Shown here: positions 17,351-22,878 of the stretch, piece after piece
Position numbering within the stretch: position 1 is the stretch's first letter
Layout: each line of letters begins with the position of its first letter
Source of the DNA: an uncultured Clostridia bacterium
GTDB lineage: Bacteria; Bacillota; Clostridia; Oscillospirales; Acutalibacteraceae
Length of the DNA: 22,878 bases
Direction: 5' to 3'
Assembly (NCBI GenBank): GCA_937901145.1
Contig: CALCHE010000236.1
Span: 1 to 22,878, forward strand
Program-made: the position numbers and the translations under genes
The notes under the pieces: generated by a model
What the model was told of the DNA's origin: nothing
Databases searched by the model: none
What the model saw: only the letters and a program-made list of their open reading frames with translations

Positions 17351-17380
17351 ATTATAGCATTTACCCCCAATGTTTTTCAA
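17351..17380 (-). promoter_or_regulatory. Promoter of the ligase-PBP-LRR operon
   Basis: TTGAAA (17375-17380), 18-nt spacer and TGC-TATAAT (17351-17356, an extended -10). The predicted start is near 17344, leaving a leader of about 65 nt before the GTG start. Confidence 0.78.
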
Positions 17381-17472
17381 TTATAAACCTTAACAAATAA
17401 TAAACATTTTTTTGTGGAAAGTGTTGGTAAAACAACATCTATTACAGGACTGATTTTTTATTTTAATATCAG

Positions 17473-17503
17473 AAAAAATACAGCCGTAAGTGACGGCTGT
17501 ATT
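17473..17503 (-). terminator. Intrinsic terminator behind the reductase gene and the fossil region
   Basis: An 11-bp perfect stem (AATACAGCCGT/ACGGCTGTATT, 17477-17503) with a 5-nt loop, followed on the minus strand by TTTTTT. A second T run on the minus strand precedes the stem, so it is not bidirectional. It lies about 450 nt past the reductase stop, so it may have belonged originally to the degraded gene in between. Confidence 0.85.
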
Positions 17504-17562
17504 AAAAAAATTGCTGTATCAGATTGACAGATAAATATGCTCTTAAAGTCGTTTTACCGATT

Positions 17563-17815
17563 GATTTATGCCTTTAGTTTTTCATAAACTGTCCTGAAAC
17601 CGCACCAAATAAGATATAAGGCTACAATCCCCGAGCCTATCTTGTCAAGATAGAAGGAAAAGGGAGAAGCCGGAGCACGGCAACAGAAAGTAACGCCGCA
17701 GACACACACATATCTACTAAGCTTTTTGCTCTGTAGAGTCGTGCCTGAACTTCAATATCTTTTTGCTGCATACACCATTCCCGAAAAGCTTCTTGTATAA
17801 CCCTTGCGAATTAGA
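17563..17815 (-). pseudogene. Frameshifted C-terminal remnant of a cation-diffusion-facilitator-like transporter
   Basis: No intact frame exists here, but joining two minus-strand frames gives a plausible membrane protein tail. The first piece contains QARLYRAKSLVDMCVSAALL. After a shift near 17650 the second piece contains YLDKIGSGIVALYLIWCGF and ends RTVYEKLKA at a stop near 17566. A charged segment, an Asp-bearing helix, a short loop with YLD and a final helix fit the last helices of the CDF cation-efflux family. In-frame stops and the shift mean it is not functional. The family is judged from pattern only and could be another small-helix transporter. Confidence 0.4.
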
Positions 17816-17880
17816 TCGTCATACACTCCATCCCATCCATATCGGGCATAACACTTTTTAAATGAGTTTTTTATCTGCTT
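17754..17880 (-). pseudogene. Possible transposase fragment
   Basis: In another minus-strand frame, stops bound a short open stretch that includes KKCYARYGWDGVYDDLIRKG and YTRSFSGMVYAAKRY. The pattern of a short helix followed by GYTRSF resembles the helix-turn-helix part of integrase-type transposases. It overlaps the N-terminal side of the transporter remnant, so at most one frame was coding at any base. A junction between two old gene pieces near 17765 would explain both. Weak evidence. Confidence 0.25.
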
Positions 17881-17955
17881 TTTGTGCATTGTCAATGCGG
17901 ATTTTTCAGCACTTCATCTCGGGCAGTATAATAAAATTTTTTGTAAGTGCCGTAA

Positions 17956-19128
17956 TTAATTTACCCTTATAACAAGATCACTTTCCGGATAGCAGCAGCA
18001 AGGATGTATAAAATTAAATTGCATATCTGCTACACGACGCTTATCTTCGCCGTCAGGTATATAAACCTTACCGTTTACAAGCTTACTCCTGCAAAAGCCA
18101 CATTCGCCGGTATGACACCTTGCGGGAACCTCTATGCCGGCTCTTTCGAAAGCGCAAAGCACTGTTTCACTGCTGTTTGCTTTAATTACGGTTTCATTTC
18201 CGCGGTCAATAACTGTGATGCTGTATTCCTTAGGTTCTTCCTCAGTCTTCTTACCGGAAGAAAATACTTCAAAACGAATATATTTTCTTTCTTTACTGAG
18301 TTTCGGAAGTTCGGTTTCAAGAAATTTATATAAACCTCCGGGACCGCAAACAAAAATGCTGTACTCCCCTTCAGGAGCATATTTTCTTATAATATCTGCA
18401 CCCACAAATCCCTTTTCATAACCATCCTCATCACTATGGCTCAATACATAAACAACATTGATTTTTTCATTTTTTTCACAAAGGCGGTCGAGCTCTGCCT
18501 TAAAAAGAATTTCGTCTGATGTTCTGCAACCGTAAAGCAAAGTAAGAGTACAATCCTCATCGCCCTGATCTATTGCTCTGGCGAGCGAAAGAAAGGGTGT
18601 GATTCCGCTACCGCCTGCGATGCCAACAATGTTTTCGGCATCTCTTAATGGGTTATATGTCAGATTACCTTCCGGTGCATAAGCAGTAACTTTATCTCCT
18701 ACGGTCCAGTTATCGAGAATATAATCGGAAACAAAGCCATCATTGATACGTTTAACAGTAATCTGATACTCACCCTTTAATGCACTTGCAGGTGATGAAG
18801 CTATCGAATATGAACGGGTAACAACTGCATTACCTATTTCAAATCTGAAGGTAAGATACTGCCCTGCTTTAAAATATGCAGCAGGTGCAGCTTCAGTTTT
18901 TAAATAATAGCTTTTAGCAATACCTGCATGCTCTTCAATTCTGCTGATTACAAGTCTTTGCTGTTTAGGGTGAATACTTTTAGCGACCTTATTTACACCA
19001 AAATCATCGGTACAGGTAGGTAAAACCGCATCTGCGCTGTCTATAAAGTGCTTTCTTTCCGTTAAAAACTTTACTGTATTGACTATATCTTTGAAATTTC
19101 CGTTTACAGAAGCATTTTTCCTGCTCAT
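17956..19128 (-). CDS. Flavin- and NAD(P)H-dependent reductase with C-terminal 2Fe-2S domain
   Basis: Predicted electron-transfer protein that passes electrons from NAD(P)H through FAD to a 2Fe-2S cluster, 390 residues. A region of about 55 residues precedes the FAD domain, which shows RSYSIASSP (105-113; RxYS binds FAD). The NAD domain shows GIAGGSGITPF (169-179), LLYGCRTSDEILF and VCGPGG (260-265). The plant-type ferredoxin domain (about 302-390) has Cys338, Cys343 and Cys346 (C-x4-C-x2-C), with the fourth ligand among Cys377-379. It starts right at the stop of the upstream flavoprotein (TAAATG), with AAGGAGG inside that gene's end, so the two are one operon and it probably reduces the flavoprotein. 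Unrelated uses of such reductases (oxygenases, Hmp-like) cannot be excluded. Confidence 0.9.
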   Translation of the reverse strand: MSRKNASVNGNFKDIVNTVKFLTERKHFIDSADAVLPTCTDDFGVNKVAKSIHPKQQRLVISRIEEHAGIAKSYYLKTEAAPAAYFKAGQYLTFRFEIGNAVVTRSYSIASSPASALKGEYQITVKRINDGFVSDYILDNWTVGDKVTAYAPEGNLTYNPLRDAENIVGIAGGSGITPFLSLARAIDQGDEDCTLTLLYGCRTSDEILFKAELDRLCEKNEKINVVYVLSHSDEDGYEKGFVGADIIRKYAPEGEYSIFVCGPGGLYKFLETELPKLSKERKYIRFEVFSSGKKTEEEPKEYSITVIDRGNETVIKANSSETVLCAFERAGIEVPARCHTGECGFCRSKLVNGKVYIPDGEDKRRVADMQFNFIHPCCCYPESDLVIRVN

Positions 19129-20673
19129 TTACTTTGCCTCCTTTTTCATGCTTAATAATGCCGCCTTTGCTGCCATATCACCGGTGGTATAGCTTGGAGA
19201 ATATCCCATATGTCTTGTTCCGTAGCCACCTGCAAAATAAAGTCCCGGTATACCTTTATCAATCATGTCAAAAACAATTCTTTTAACGATGCCGTCATCC
19301 TTGCTTGCTTCATATCCGTAAATAGTTCCCGCCGGAGCATCAGTATAACGCGCATAAGTCATAGGTGTCGCAATTTCAATTTCTTCTATATAATCCTTAA
19401 TTGCAATACCTGTTGCTGTCTCAAAATTATTTATCATTTTTTCTGCAAAGGAAAGCTTTGTTTTATGGTAATCCTCCACAGAAACCTTGCTCCATTCATC
19501 TCCCGCAAAAATAGAGGTCATATAGAGAATACTTGTGCCCTCGGGTGAACAGTCGTCAAATGCTTTATTAAGACAAACTGTTGCCTGAACATCATTTGTC
19601 TCAATTCTCTTGCTCAGTTCATAGCATTTTCTGTTATCGTTAGTGGGATAAATAAAATAAGTATGGTTATCAAGTCCCAACTCCTCAGCAGAGCGGTTAA
19701 GACCCAAAAATACTGCAAAGCCTTTTGCGCCTAATGTTTTGGCATTAACCTCTTTTTTAAGTTTCTCAGGAATAGATTTTTCATCTATAAGCTTTGTATA
19801 GGCATTATACGGTGAAGCGTTACAGATAATTGCCTTAGCGTTTATTTGCGTGCCGTCATCAAGTATAACACCCGTTGCTACGCCATTTTCTATATTGATT
19901 TTCTTAACGCTTGTATTAAACCAGGCTTCACCACCGTTTTCGGTAAAAGCCTCAAGCAAAGCAGTGCTTATCTGATGGCTTCTTCCTTTAGGAATAACAG
20001 CCCCATCGATAATATATGAGTGTAGCATTGTAAAATAGTGGATGACATTAAGTTCATCTGTGGGTTGACCAAGATAGCACCAATATCCGTTAAGTATATC
20101 CCTTGTTTTCTTGCTTGCACCGAATGCTTTCAGAACCTCATCGACAGAATAGTTGGCTACTTTAAGGAACTCAGTATGCTGAGAAAAAATCTCTTTTATC
20201 ATAGAGGGCTTAAAATCTTCAATATTGCTTACAAAGTCCAAGGTTTTTTCAATGCTCTCAATAAGGTCAAAAATCTTTGTAACGACAGCCGAAGAACCGG
20301 GATCATATTCTTCAAGTTTAGCTATAAATGCATCCTTACCCAAAGGCATAGAATAGTCGCTCTTATCGTTTTCATCCAAAGTGAGTAACCTGAACGCTTC
20401 ATCAAGTGAAACCCATTCTATTTTATCAGCCGCACCAATCTCACGGAAAATTTCCAGCAATGGGGATTTTCCTGTAATAGAGCCGATACCGCAAAGCTCA
20501 TGAAGGGATGCTTCAAATTCGAATCGGCCTCTCACAAAACTTGTAGCAAAGCCTCCGGGCAAATTATGACGCTCAATAAGAAGCGTCTTTTTCCCCTCTC
20601 CGGCAAGGCGCGCTGATGCCACAAGTCCGCCATTACCTGCTCCGATAACAACCGCATCATAGTTTTTTAACAT
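19129..20673 (-). CDS. CrtI/carotenoid-isomerase-like FAD oxidoreductase
   Basis: A 514-residue flavoprotein of the phytoene desaturase/CrtISO/RetSat superfamily, which desaturates, isomerises or saturates polyene-type lipids. The N-terminus has the dinucleotide fold VVIGAGNGGLVASARLAGEG (Gly11/13/15, ribose-binding Glu34) and LPGG (38-41). The C-terminus has the FAD-closing segment GLYFAGGYGTRHMGYSPSYT followed by TGDMAAKAAL. Length is normal for the family. The Shine-Dalgarno is poor: GGAG sits only 1 nt before the ATG, and a 7-codon frame (20674-20697 region) overlaps the start. It is cotranscribed with the reductase. No phytoene synthase or prenyl synthase is visible, so the substrate is open and need not be a carotenoid. 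Confidence 0.87.
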   Translation of the reverse strand: MLKNYDAVVIGAGNGGLVASARLAGEGKKTLLIERHNLPGGFATSFVRGRFEFEASLHELCGIGSITGKSPLLEIFREIGAADKIEWVSLDEAFRLLTLDENDKSDYSMPLGKDAFIAKLEEYDPGSSAVVTKIFDLIESIEKTLDFVSNIEDFKPSMIKEIFSQHTEFLKVANYSVDEVLKAFGASKKTRDILNGYWCYLGQPTDELNVIHYFTMLHSYIIDGAVIPKGRSHQISTALLEAFTENGGEAWFNTSVKKINIENGVATGVILDDGTQINAKAIICNASPYNAYTKLIDEKSIPEKLKKEVNAKTLGAKGFAVFLGLNRSAEELGLDNHTYFIYPTNDNRKCYELSKRIETNDVQATVCLNKAFDDCSPEGTSILYMTSIFAGDEWSKVSVEDYHKTKLSFAEKMINNFETATGIAIKDYIEEIEIATPMTYARYTDAPAGTIYGYEASKDDGIVKRIVFDMIDKGIPGLYFAGGYGTRHMGYSPSYTTGDMAAKAALLSMKKEAK

Positions 20674-20711
20674 ACTCCCACTTCTTTCATAATAATAATT
20701 GAATAAAACAG

Positions 20712-20740
20712 ATTATACCGTATTCCCAAAAATCTCATAA
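20712..20740 (-). promoter_or_regulatory. Second, weaker promoter of the flavoprotein operon
   Basis: TATAAT (20712-20717) with a poor -35 (TTATGA, 20735-20740) at 17 nt. Between this and the stronger promoter lie imperfect inverted repeats, ATTCCC (20722 area) against GGGAAT (20763 area) and CCGAA-N6-TTCGG (about 20749-20764), which could be an operator. Confidence 0.4.
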
Positions 20741-20786
20741 AATATATACCGAAATTATGTTCGGGAATATCTGATTTATAAAGATA

Positions 20787-20815
20787 ATTATAGCATTCAA
20801 ATCAGCTGAAAGCAA
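20787..20815 (-). promoter_or_regulatory. Main promoter of the flavoprotein-reductase operon
   Basis: TTGCTT (20810-20815), 17-nt spacer ending in TGC and a perfect TATAAT (20787-20792): an extended -10 promoter. Start near 20780, leader about 107 nt. The gap 20674-21078 holds this promoter, the weaker one, the palindromic element and the YdcF-like gene's terminator; I see no gene in it. Confidence 0.75.
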
Positions 20816-20917
20816 CACCCTTTCGTATAAAACAAGAGTGTTAATTTTTATGTCAGAAGAAAGTAACTGATTATATTCACTGAATTTACAATCAGGTGCT
20901 GGTGTCCCGCCTACAAT

Positions 20918-21010
20918 TATTCATTATTAATTATTCATCAGCGAAGCGGCTTCATTATTCATTTGAAAATCCGTTCATGTATAAATGAATAATGAATGAT
21001 GAAGAATGGA
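20918..21010. repeat. AT-rich palindromic element (MITE-like)
   Basis: A perfect 14-bp inverted repeat, TTCATTATTCATTT (20951-20964) and AAATGAATAATGAA (20983-20996), flanks an 18-nt centre. Outside it, further ATTATTCATTATT-type sequence on the left and GATGAAGAATGG on the right extend the symmetry imperfectly. A short GC-rich piece (AGCGAAGCGGC, 20940-20950) interrupts the left arm. It encodes nothing. Its form fits a small non-autonomous element, but no target-site duplication was confirmed. Confidence 0.6.
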
Positions 21011-21015
21011 AAAAT

Positions 21016-21052
21016 AAAATCGACGAACTTCTTGTCGAAATTCGTCGATTTT
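21016..21052 (-). terminator. Terminator of the YdcF-like gene, probably bidirectional
   Basis: A 12-bp stem, AAAATCGACGAA (21016-21027) and TTCGTCGATTTT (21041-21052), with T-rich sequence on both sides. It lies about 27 nt past the stop and is related to the terminator at 21918-21959. Confidence 0.85.
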
Positions 21053-21078
21053 TGTGTTTATAGCTCAAAATAGCAACA

Positions 21079-21660
21079 TTATCTGAATATTCTTACAATG
21101 CAATATCCTATATAAAAAAATTCTTCTCTAATTAAAAACGGTATTTTTGTTTCCCAACTTTTGTACATAGATGTCGGAGTAGGTGAAGAATAACCTTTAA
21201 TACCATAATCCTCTGTCATAAGCATCGCTCTTTTCATATGTAGAGGGTCACTTACAACAATAGCATCAGCAAAAGAATTATCATCCATTATCCCTTTGGC
21301 ATACTCTATGTTTTCTTCTGTTACAGTTGATTTTTCTTCAATAAATATAACTTTAGACGGAACAGATTTTGAAACAGCATATTCCTTTGCCACTAAAGCA
21401 TCACTTTTAACATTACCATCACCAACACCGCCTGTAAAAATCAAATAATCAACAAATCCGTTTTTATAAAGCCATATAGCATGATTTATTCTTTCTCGAA
21501 ACACCGGTGAAACTTCATCGCCATAAGTACCTGCGCCGAGAACAATAGCAACATCTGAGTGTGTTTTAAAATCCTTTTTACTATAGTTGACAATTGATAC
21601 AGCAGTAAAGGTAATAAATAACATTATTAAACAAAGAATAACTGATAAAAATTTTTTCAT
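21079..21660 (-). CDS. YdcF/SanA-like (DUF218) membrane protein
   Basis: A 193-residue protein with one N-terminal membrane segment (about 5-24) and an extracytoplasmic DUF218 domain. Family marks are AIVLGAGTYGDEVSP (38-52), RERINHAIWLYKNG (55-68), FTGG (75-78), EKSTVTEENIEYAK (109-122) and VVSDPLHMKRAM (135-146), with the conserved Glu, Asn and His-x-x-Arg positions present. SanA and ElyC of E. coli affect envelope integrity and lipid-carrier metabolism, but the reaction is not settled, and small relatives vary. GGTGA is a modest ribosome-binding site 6 nt before the ATG. The gene stands alone, with its own promoter and terminator, between repeat elements. Confidence 0.9.
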   Translation of the reverse strand: MKKFLSVILCLIMLFITFTAVSIVNYSKKDFKTHSDVAIVLGAGTYGDEVSPVFRERINHAIWLYKNGFVDYLIFTGGVGDGNVKSDALVAKEYAVSKSVPSKVIFIEEKSTVTEENIEYAKGIMDDNSFADAIVVSDPLHMKRAMLMTEDYGIKGYSSPTPTSMYKSWETKIPFLIREEFFYIGYCIVRIFR

Positions 21661-21675
21661 ATAATCACCAATTAA

Positions 21676-21704
21676 ATTTTATAACAACAAACCATAAAAG
21701 TCAA
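21676..21704 (-). promoter_or_regulatory. SigA-type promoter of the YdcF-like gene
   Basis: TTGACT (21699-21704), 17-nt spacer and TAAAAT (21676-21681). The hairpin array begins about 9 nt upstream of the -35, so it directly abuts this promoter. Confidence 0.8.
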
Positions 21705-21712
21705 CTCCGTTT

Positions 21713-21915
21713 ACCCGAATGGCAACCAAACCAAGGCGAAGCCTTGTATGTAATCCGTCGCAAGACGGAATGTAATTATCGCGAAGTGATGTATGTAATC
21801 CTTTCGAAGAAAGGTATGTAATCAATCCGAAGAAAGACATACACCAAGGTGATGACATACAGCTTAGCTGATTACATACGCCTGACGGCGATTACATACC
21901 AATCCTTCGGATTGG
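21713..21915. repeat. Hairpin array, copy 1
   Basis: A chain of short hairpins with different stems. Left half, loops GAA or GCAA, spacers ending TATGTAAT: CAAGGC/GCCTTG (21732-21746), CCGTC/GACGG (21755-21768), ATCGC/GTGAT (21778-21790, one G-T pair) and CCTTTC/GAAAGG (21800-21814), then a decayed CAATCC unit. Right half, spacers GACATAC or ATTACATAC: a weak CACC/GGTG unit, CAGC/GCTG (21860-21870, loop TTA), CGCC/GGCG (21879-21890, loop TGAC) and CCAATCC/GGATTGG (21899-21915, loop TTC). The right-half spacers are reverse complements of the left-half ones, so the two halves can also pair with each other. It encodes no protein. It lies between the YdcF-like promoter and the terminator of gene 22012-22434. 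Confidence 0.9.
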
Positions 21916-21917
21916 AT

Positions 21918-21959
21918 AAAAAAATCGACAACCTTCTGTCGAAGATTGTCGATTTTTTT
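21918..21959 (-). terminator. Terminator of gene 22012-22434, probably bidirectional
   Basis: A 14-bp stem, with A7-TCGACAA (21918-21931) against TTGTCGA-T7 (21946-21959). The loop can form a further 4-bp CTTC/GAAG stem. T runs on both sides allow function in either direction. It touches the end of hairpin array copy 1. Confidence 0.9.
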
Positions 21960-22011
21960 GTGTTTACAGGTCAAAATGGCAACAAAATAAAACAGTCGTT
22001 TGTCACACTAC

Positions 22012-22434
22012 TTAATCGCTAATTATTGTTCCAAAAATTTTCTCTTTGTAGTCAAAAGTTCTTTCTTTTTTCTTCAGTATTTTCTTGATTATTGAAGCCA
22101 AGGCAACTTCTAGTGTAGGAGTTTTTGAATGATAGAGAGTATTTGTATGAGAATCTTTACAGTCAACATCATAAAAGCCATCTGTATTAACAATAGAATA
22201 TACAAAGTCATTATCTTCTAACCATTCTAAAAGATGCTCTTGAGACGGGAGCCAAATCCCATCAGATATTATTTTCATATCATCATCAGTAAAATCCGCA
22301 TCACACCTACCGCCAATTATCCATTCCTCATCATTATAATAATAAACCATTCCTCTATGTACATTTTCACTATAATGCTTAAAGCTAAATCCCATAGAAT
22401 AAAGCTCTTCAGCGGTAAAAATAGTAATATTCAT
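22012..22434 (-). CDS. Small acidic protein of unknown function
   Basis: Not recognised. I prefer the ATG at 22434, 10 nt after AAAGG (22445-22449), giving 140 residues; an upstream in-frame ATG at 22452 lacks a ribosome-binding site. There is no signal peptide or membrane segment. It is rich in Asp, Glu and aromatic residues (SENVHRGMVYYYNDEEWIIG, then CDADFTDDDMK). The middle has WLPSQEHLLEWLEDNDF and the C-terminus VALASIIKKILKKKER, a helix ending in a basic stretch. The style (short, acidic, single-gene, next to repeats) resembles small phage or toxin-immunity proteins, but no motif supports either. It is flanked by the two hairpin arrays and has its own promoter and terminator. Confidence 0.75.
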   Translation of the reverse strand: MNITIFTAEELYSMGFSFKHYSENVHRGMVYYYNDEEWIIGGRCDADFTDDDMKIISDGIWLPSQEHLLEWLEDNDFVYSIVNTDGFYDVDCKDSHTNTLYHSKTPTLEVALASIIKKILKKKERTFDYKEKIFGTIISD

Positions 22435-22474
22435 AAACACATTACCTTTCATATTGTTAAAAAGTATATTGTTT

Positions 22475-22503
22475 ATTATATCACATTGAAATAAAATTTA
22501 CAA
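22475..22503 (-). promoter_or_regulatory. SigA-type promoter of gene 22012-22434
   Basis: TTGTAA (22498-22503), 17-nt spacer and a perfect TATAAT (22475-22480). Start near 22468. Hairpin array copy 2 begins about 20 nt upstream of the -35, as copy 1 does at the YdcF-like gene. Confidence 0.8.
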
Positions 22504-22523
22504 TAAAGTTTATAAAATCCCTT

Positions 22524-22725
22524 TGCCCGAAGGCACACAATCAAGGCGAAGCCTTGTATGTAATCCGTCGCAGACGGAATGTAATCATCACGAAGTGATG
22601 TATGTAATCCTTTCGAAGAAAGGTATGTAATCAATCCGAAGGAGAATACACCTGCTGTGATGACATACACGCTTCGCGTGATTACATACGCCTGACGGCG
22701 ATTACATACCAATCCTTCGAATTGG
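22524..22725. repeat. Hairpin array, copy 2
   Basis: Same orientation and design as copy 1. Units: TGCC/GGCA (22524-22535, loop CGAA), CAAGGC/GCCTTG (22542-22556, GAA), CCGTC/GACGG (22565-22577, GCA), CATCAC/GTGATG (22586-22600, GAA) and CCTTTC/GAAAGG (22609-22623, GAA). Then come a decayed CAATCCGAAGG unit, a weak CAC/GTG unit (about 22650-22659), CACGC/GCGTG (22668-22680, TTC), CGCC/GGCG (22689-22700, TGAC) and CCAATCC/GAATTGG (22709-22725, TTC, one mismatch). Spacers match copy 1. Long stretches are identical between copies, so the copies are recently related. Confidence 0.9.
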
Positions 22726-22727
22726 AT

Positions 22728-22764
22728 AAAAAAAGGAGCTGTTGCACGAAAGTGTGACAGCCCC
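22728..22764 (-). terminator. Hairpin with T run, possible weak terminator for a gene beyond the right edge
   Basis: GCTGTTGCAC (22738-22747), loop GAAA, GTGTGACAGC (22752-22761). As plus-strand RNA all ten positions pair (two G-U). As minus-strand RNA the same two positions mismatch, but only the minus strand has the following T run (22734-22728). Termination is therefore uncertain. Confidence 0.35.
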
Positions 22765-22831
22765 ACTTCATAACCCAAACAGAAGATCGAAATGTCAAAA
22801 TGTGGAAAAATTAGTTTTTTACCAAAACAAG

Positions 22832-22876
22832 CACACAGCAAACAAAGAGGCAATAAAATCCTCTTTAAGCTGTGTG
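22832..22876. repeat. Two-step long hairpin at the right edge
   Basis: Outer stem CACACAGC (22832-22839) with GCTGTGTG (22869-22876) and inner stem AAAGAGG (22844-22850) with CCTCTTT (22860-22866), separated by small bulges, loop 9 nt. No coding frame is convincing in 22726-22878. It could be the edge of a mobile element or part of a structured RNA continuing outside the window. Confidence 0.5.
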
Positions 22877-22878
22877 TT

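Noticed and set aside
19129..20673. Carotenoid biosynthesis cluster
   Set aside because: Only the CrtI-like flavoprotein is present; there is no crtB, crtE or related gene, so a pigment pathway is not supported.
21713..22725. CRISPR array
   Set aside because: Constant pieces are only about 8-10 nt, the variable parts are self-complementary stems rather than spacers, the two halves are inverted, and no cas genes are present.
22476..22853. 125-codon minus-strand open frame
   Set aside because: It runs through hairpin array copy 2 and the right-edge hairpins, and its sequence is a translation of repeat spacers (VITRSVYVITAG). No ribosome-binding site or domain.

Overview
The window looks like chromosome of a gut-type Firmicute of the Ruminococcus/Oscillospiraceae kind. 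This rests on family content (infC with an rpmI ribosome-binding site behind it, BspA-like LRR_5 surface proteins with cysteine repeats and C-terminal FN3 domains, VanY-like and M28 peptidases), on SigA-type TTGACA-17-TATAAT promoters and on strong Shine-Dalgarno sequences. It is an inference from sequence style, not a database match. Every gene I accept lies on the minus strand, so the window is described from right to left in the direction of transcription.

Right end (about 20.9-22.9 kb) is accessory DNA. A small gene of unknown function (22012-22434) lies between two direct copies, about 200 bp each, of an unusual hairpin array. Each array is a string of about nine short hairpins with different stems. 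The loops are mostly GAA on the left and TTC on the right, and the spacers are TATGTAAT on the left and ATTACATA on the right. To the left is a YdcF/SanA-like membrane protein gene, then an AT-rich palindromic element. The YdcF-like gene and the unknown gene end in related terminators that share sequence beyond the stem.

17.3-20.8 kb: a two-gene operon of a CrtI/carotenoid-isomerase-like FAD flavoprotein and a flavin reductase with a C-terminal 2Fe-2S domain, with no other carotenoid genes in view. Behind it lie frameshifted remnants (a cation-efflux-like C-terminus and a possible transposase fragment) and a terminator.

7.1-17.3 kb: a probable cell-envelope operon made of an O-antigen-ligase/polymerase-like membrane protein, a monofunctional penicillin-binding transpeptidase and a 2,346-residue secreted LRR_5 protein. 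It ends in a strong terminator.

3.0-7.0 kb: an operon of a secreted SGNH-like hydrolase with cysteine-repeat and FN3 domains, an MFS transporter and a Dabb-domain protein. The SGNH protein shares its accessory domain types with the giant LRR protein, so the two probably work in the same extracellular setting.

0-2.9 kb: an M28-family peptidase with membrane segments inserted into its catalytic domain, a VanY-like D,D-carboxypeptidase, and infC (IF-3) with a consensus promoter and a structured leader. The next gene, off the window, is presumably rpmI.

No rRNA, tRNA or CRISPR array was seen. The most notable undescribed-looking structure is the pair of hairpin arrays at 21713-21915 and 22524-22725.
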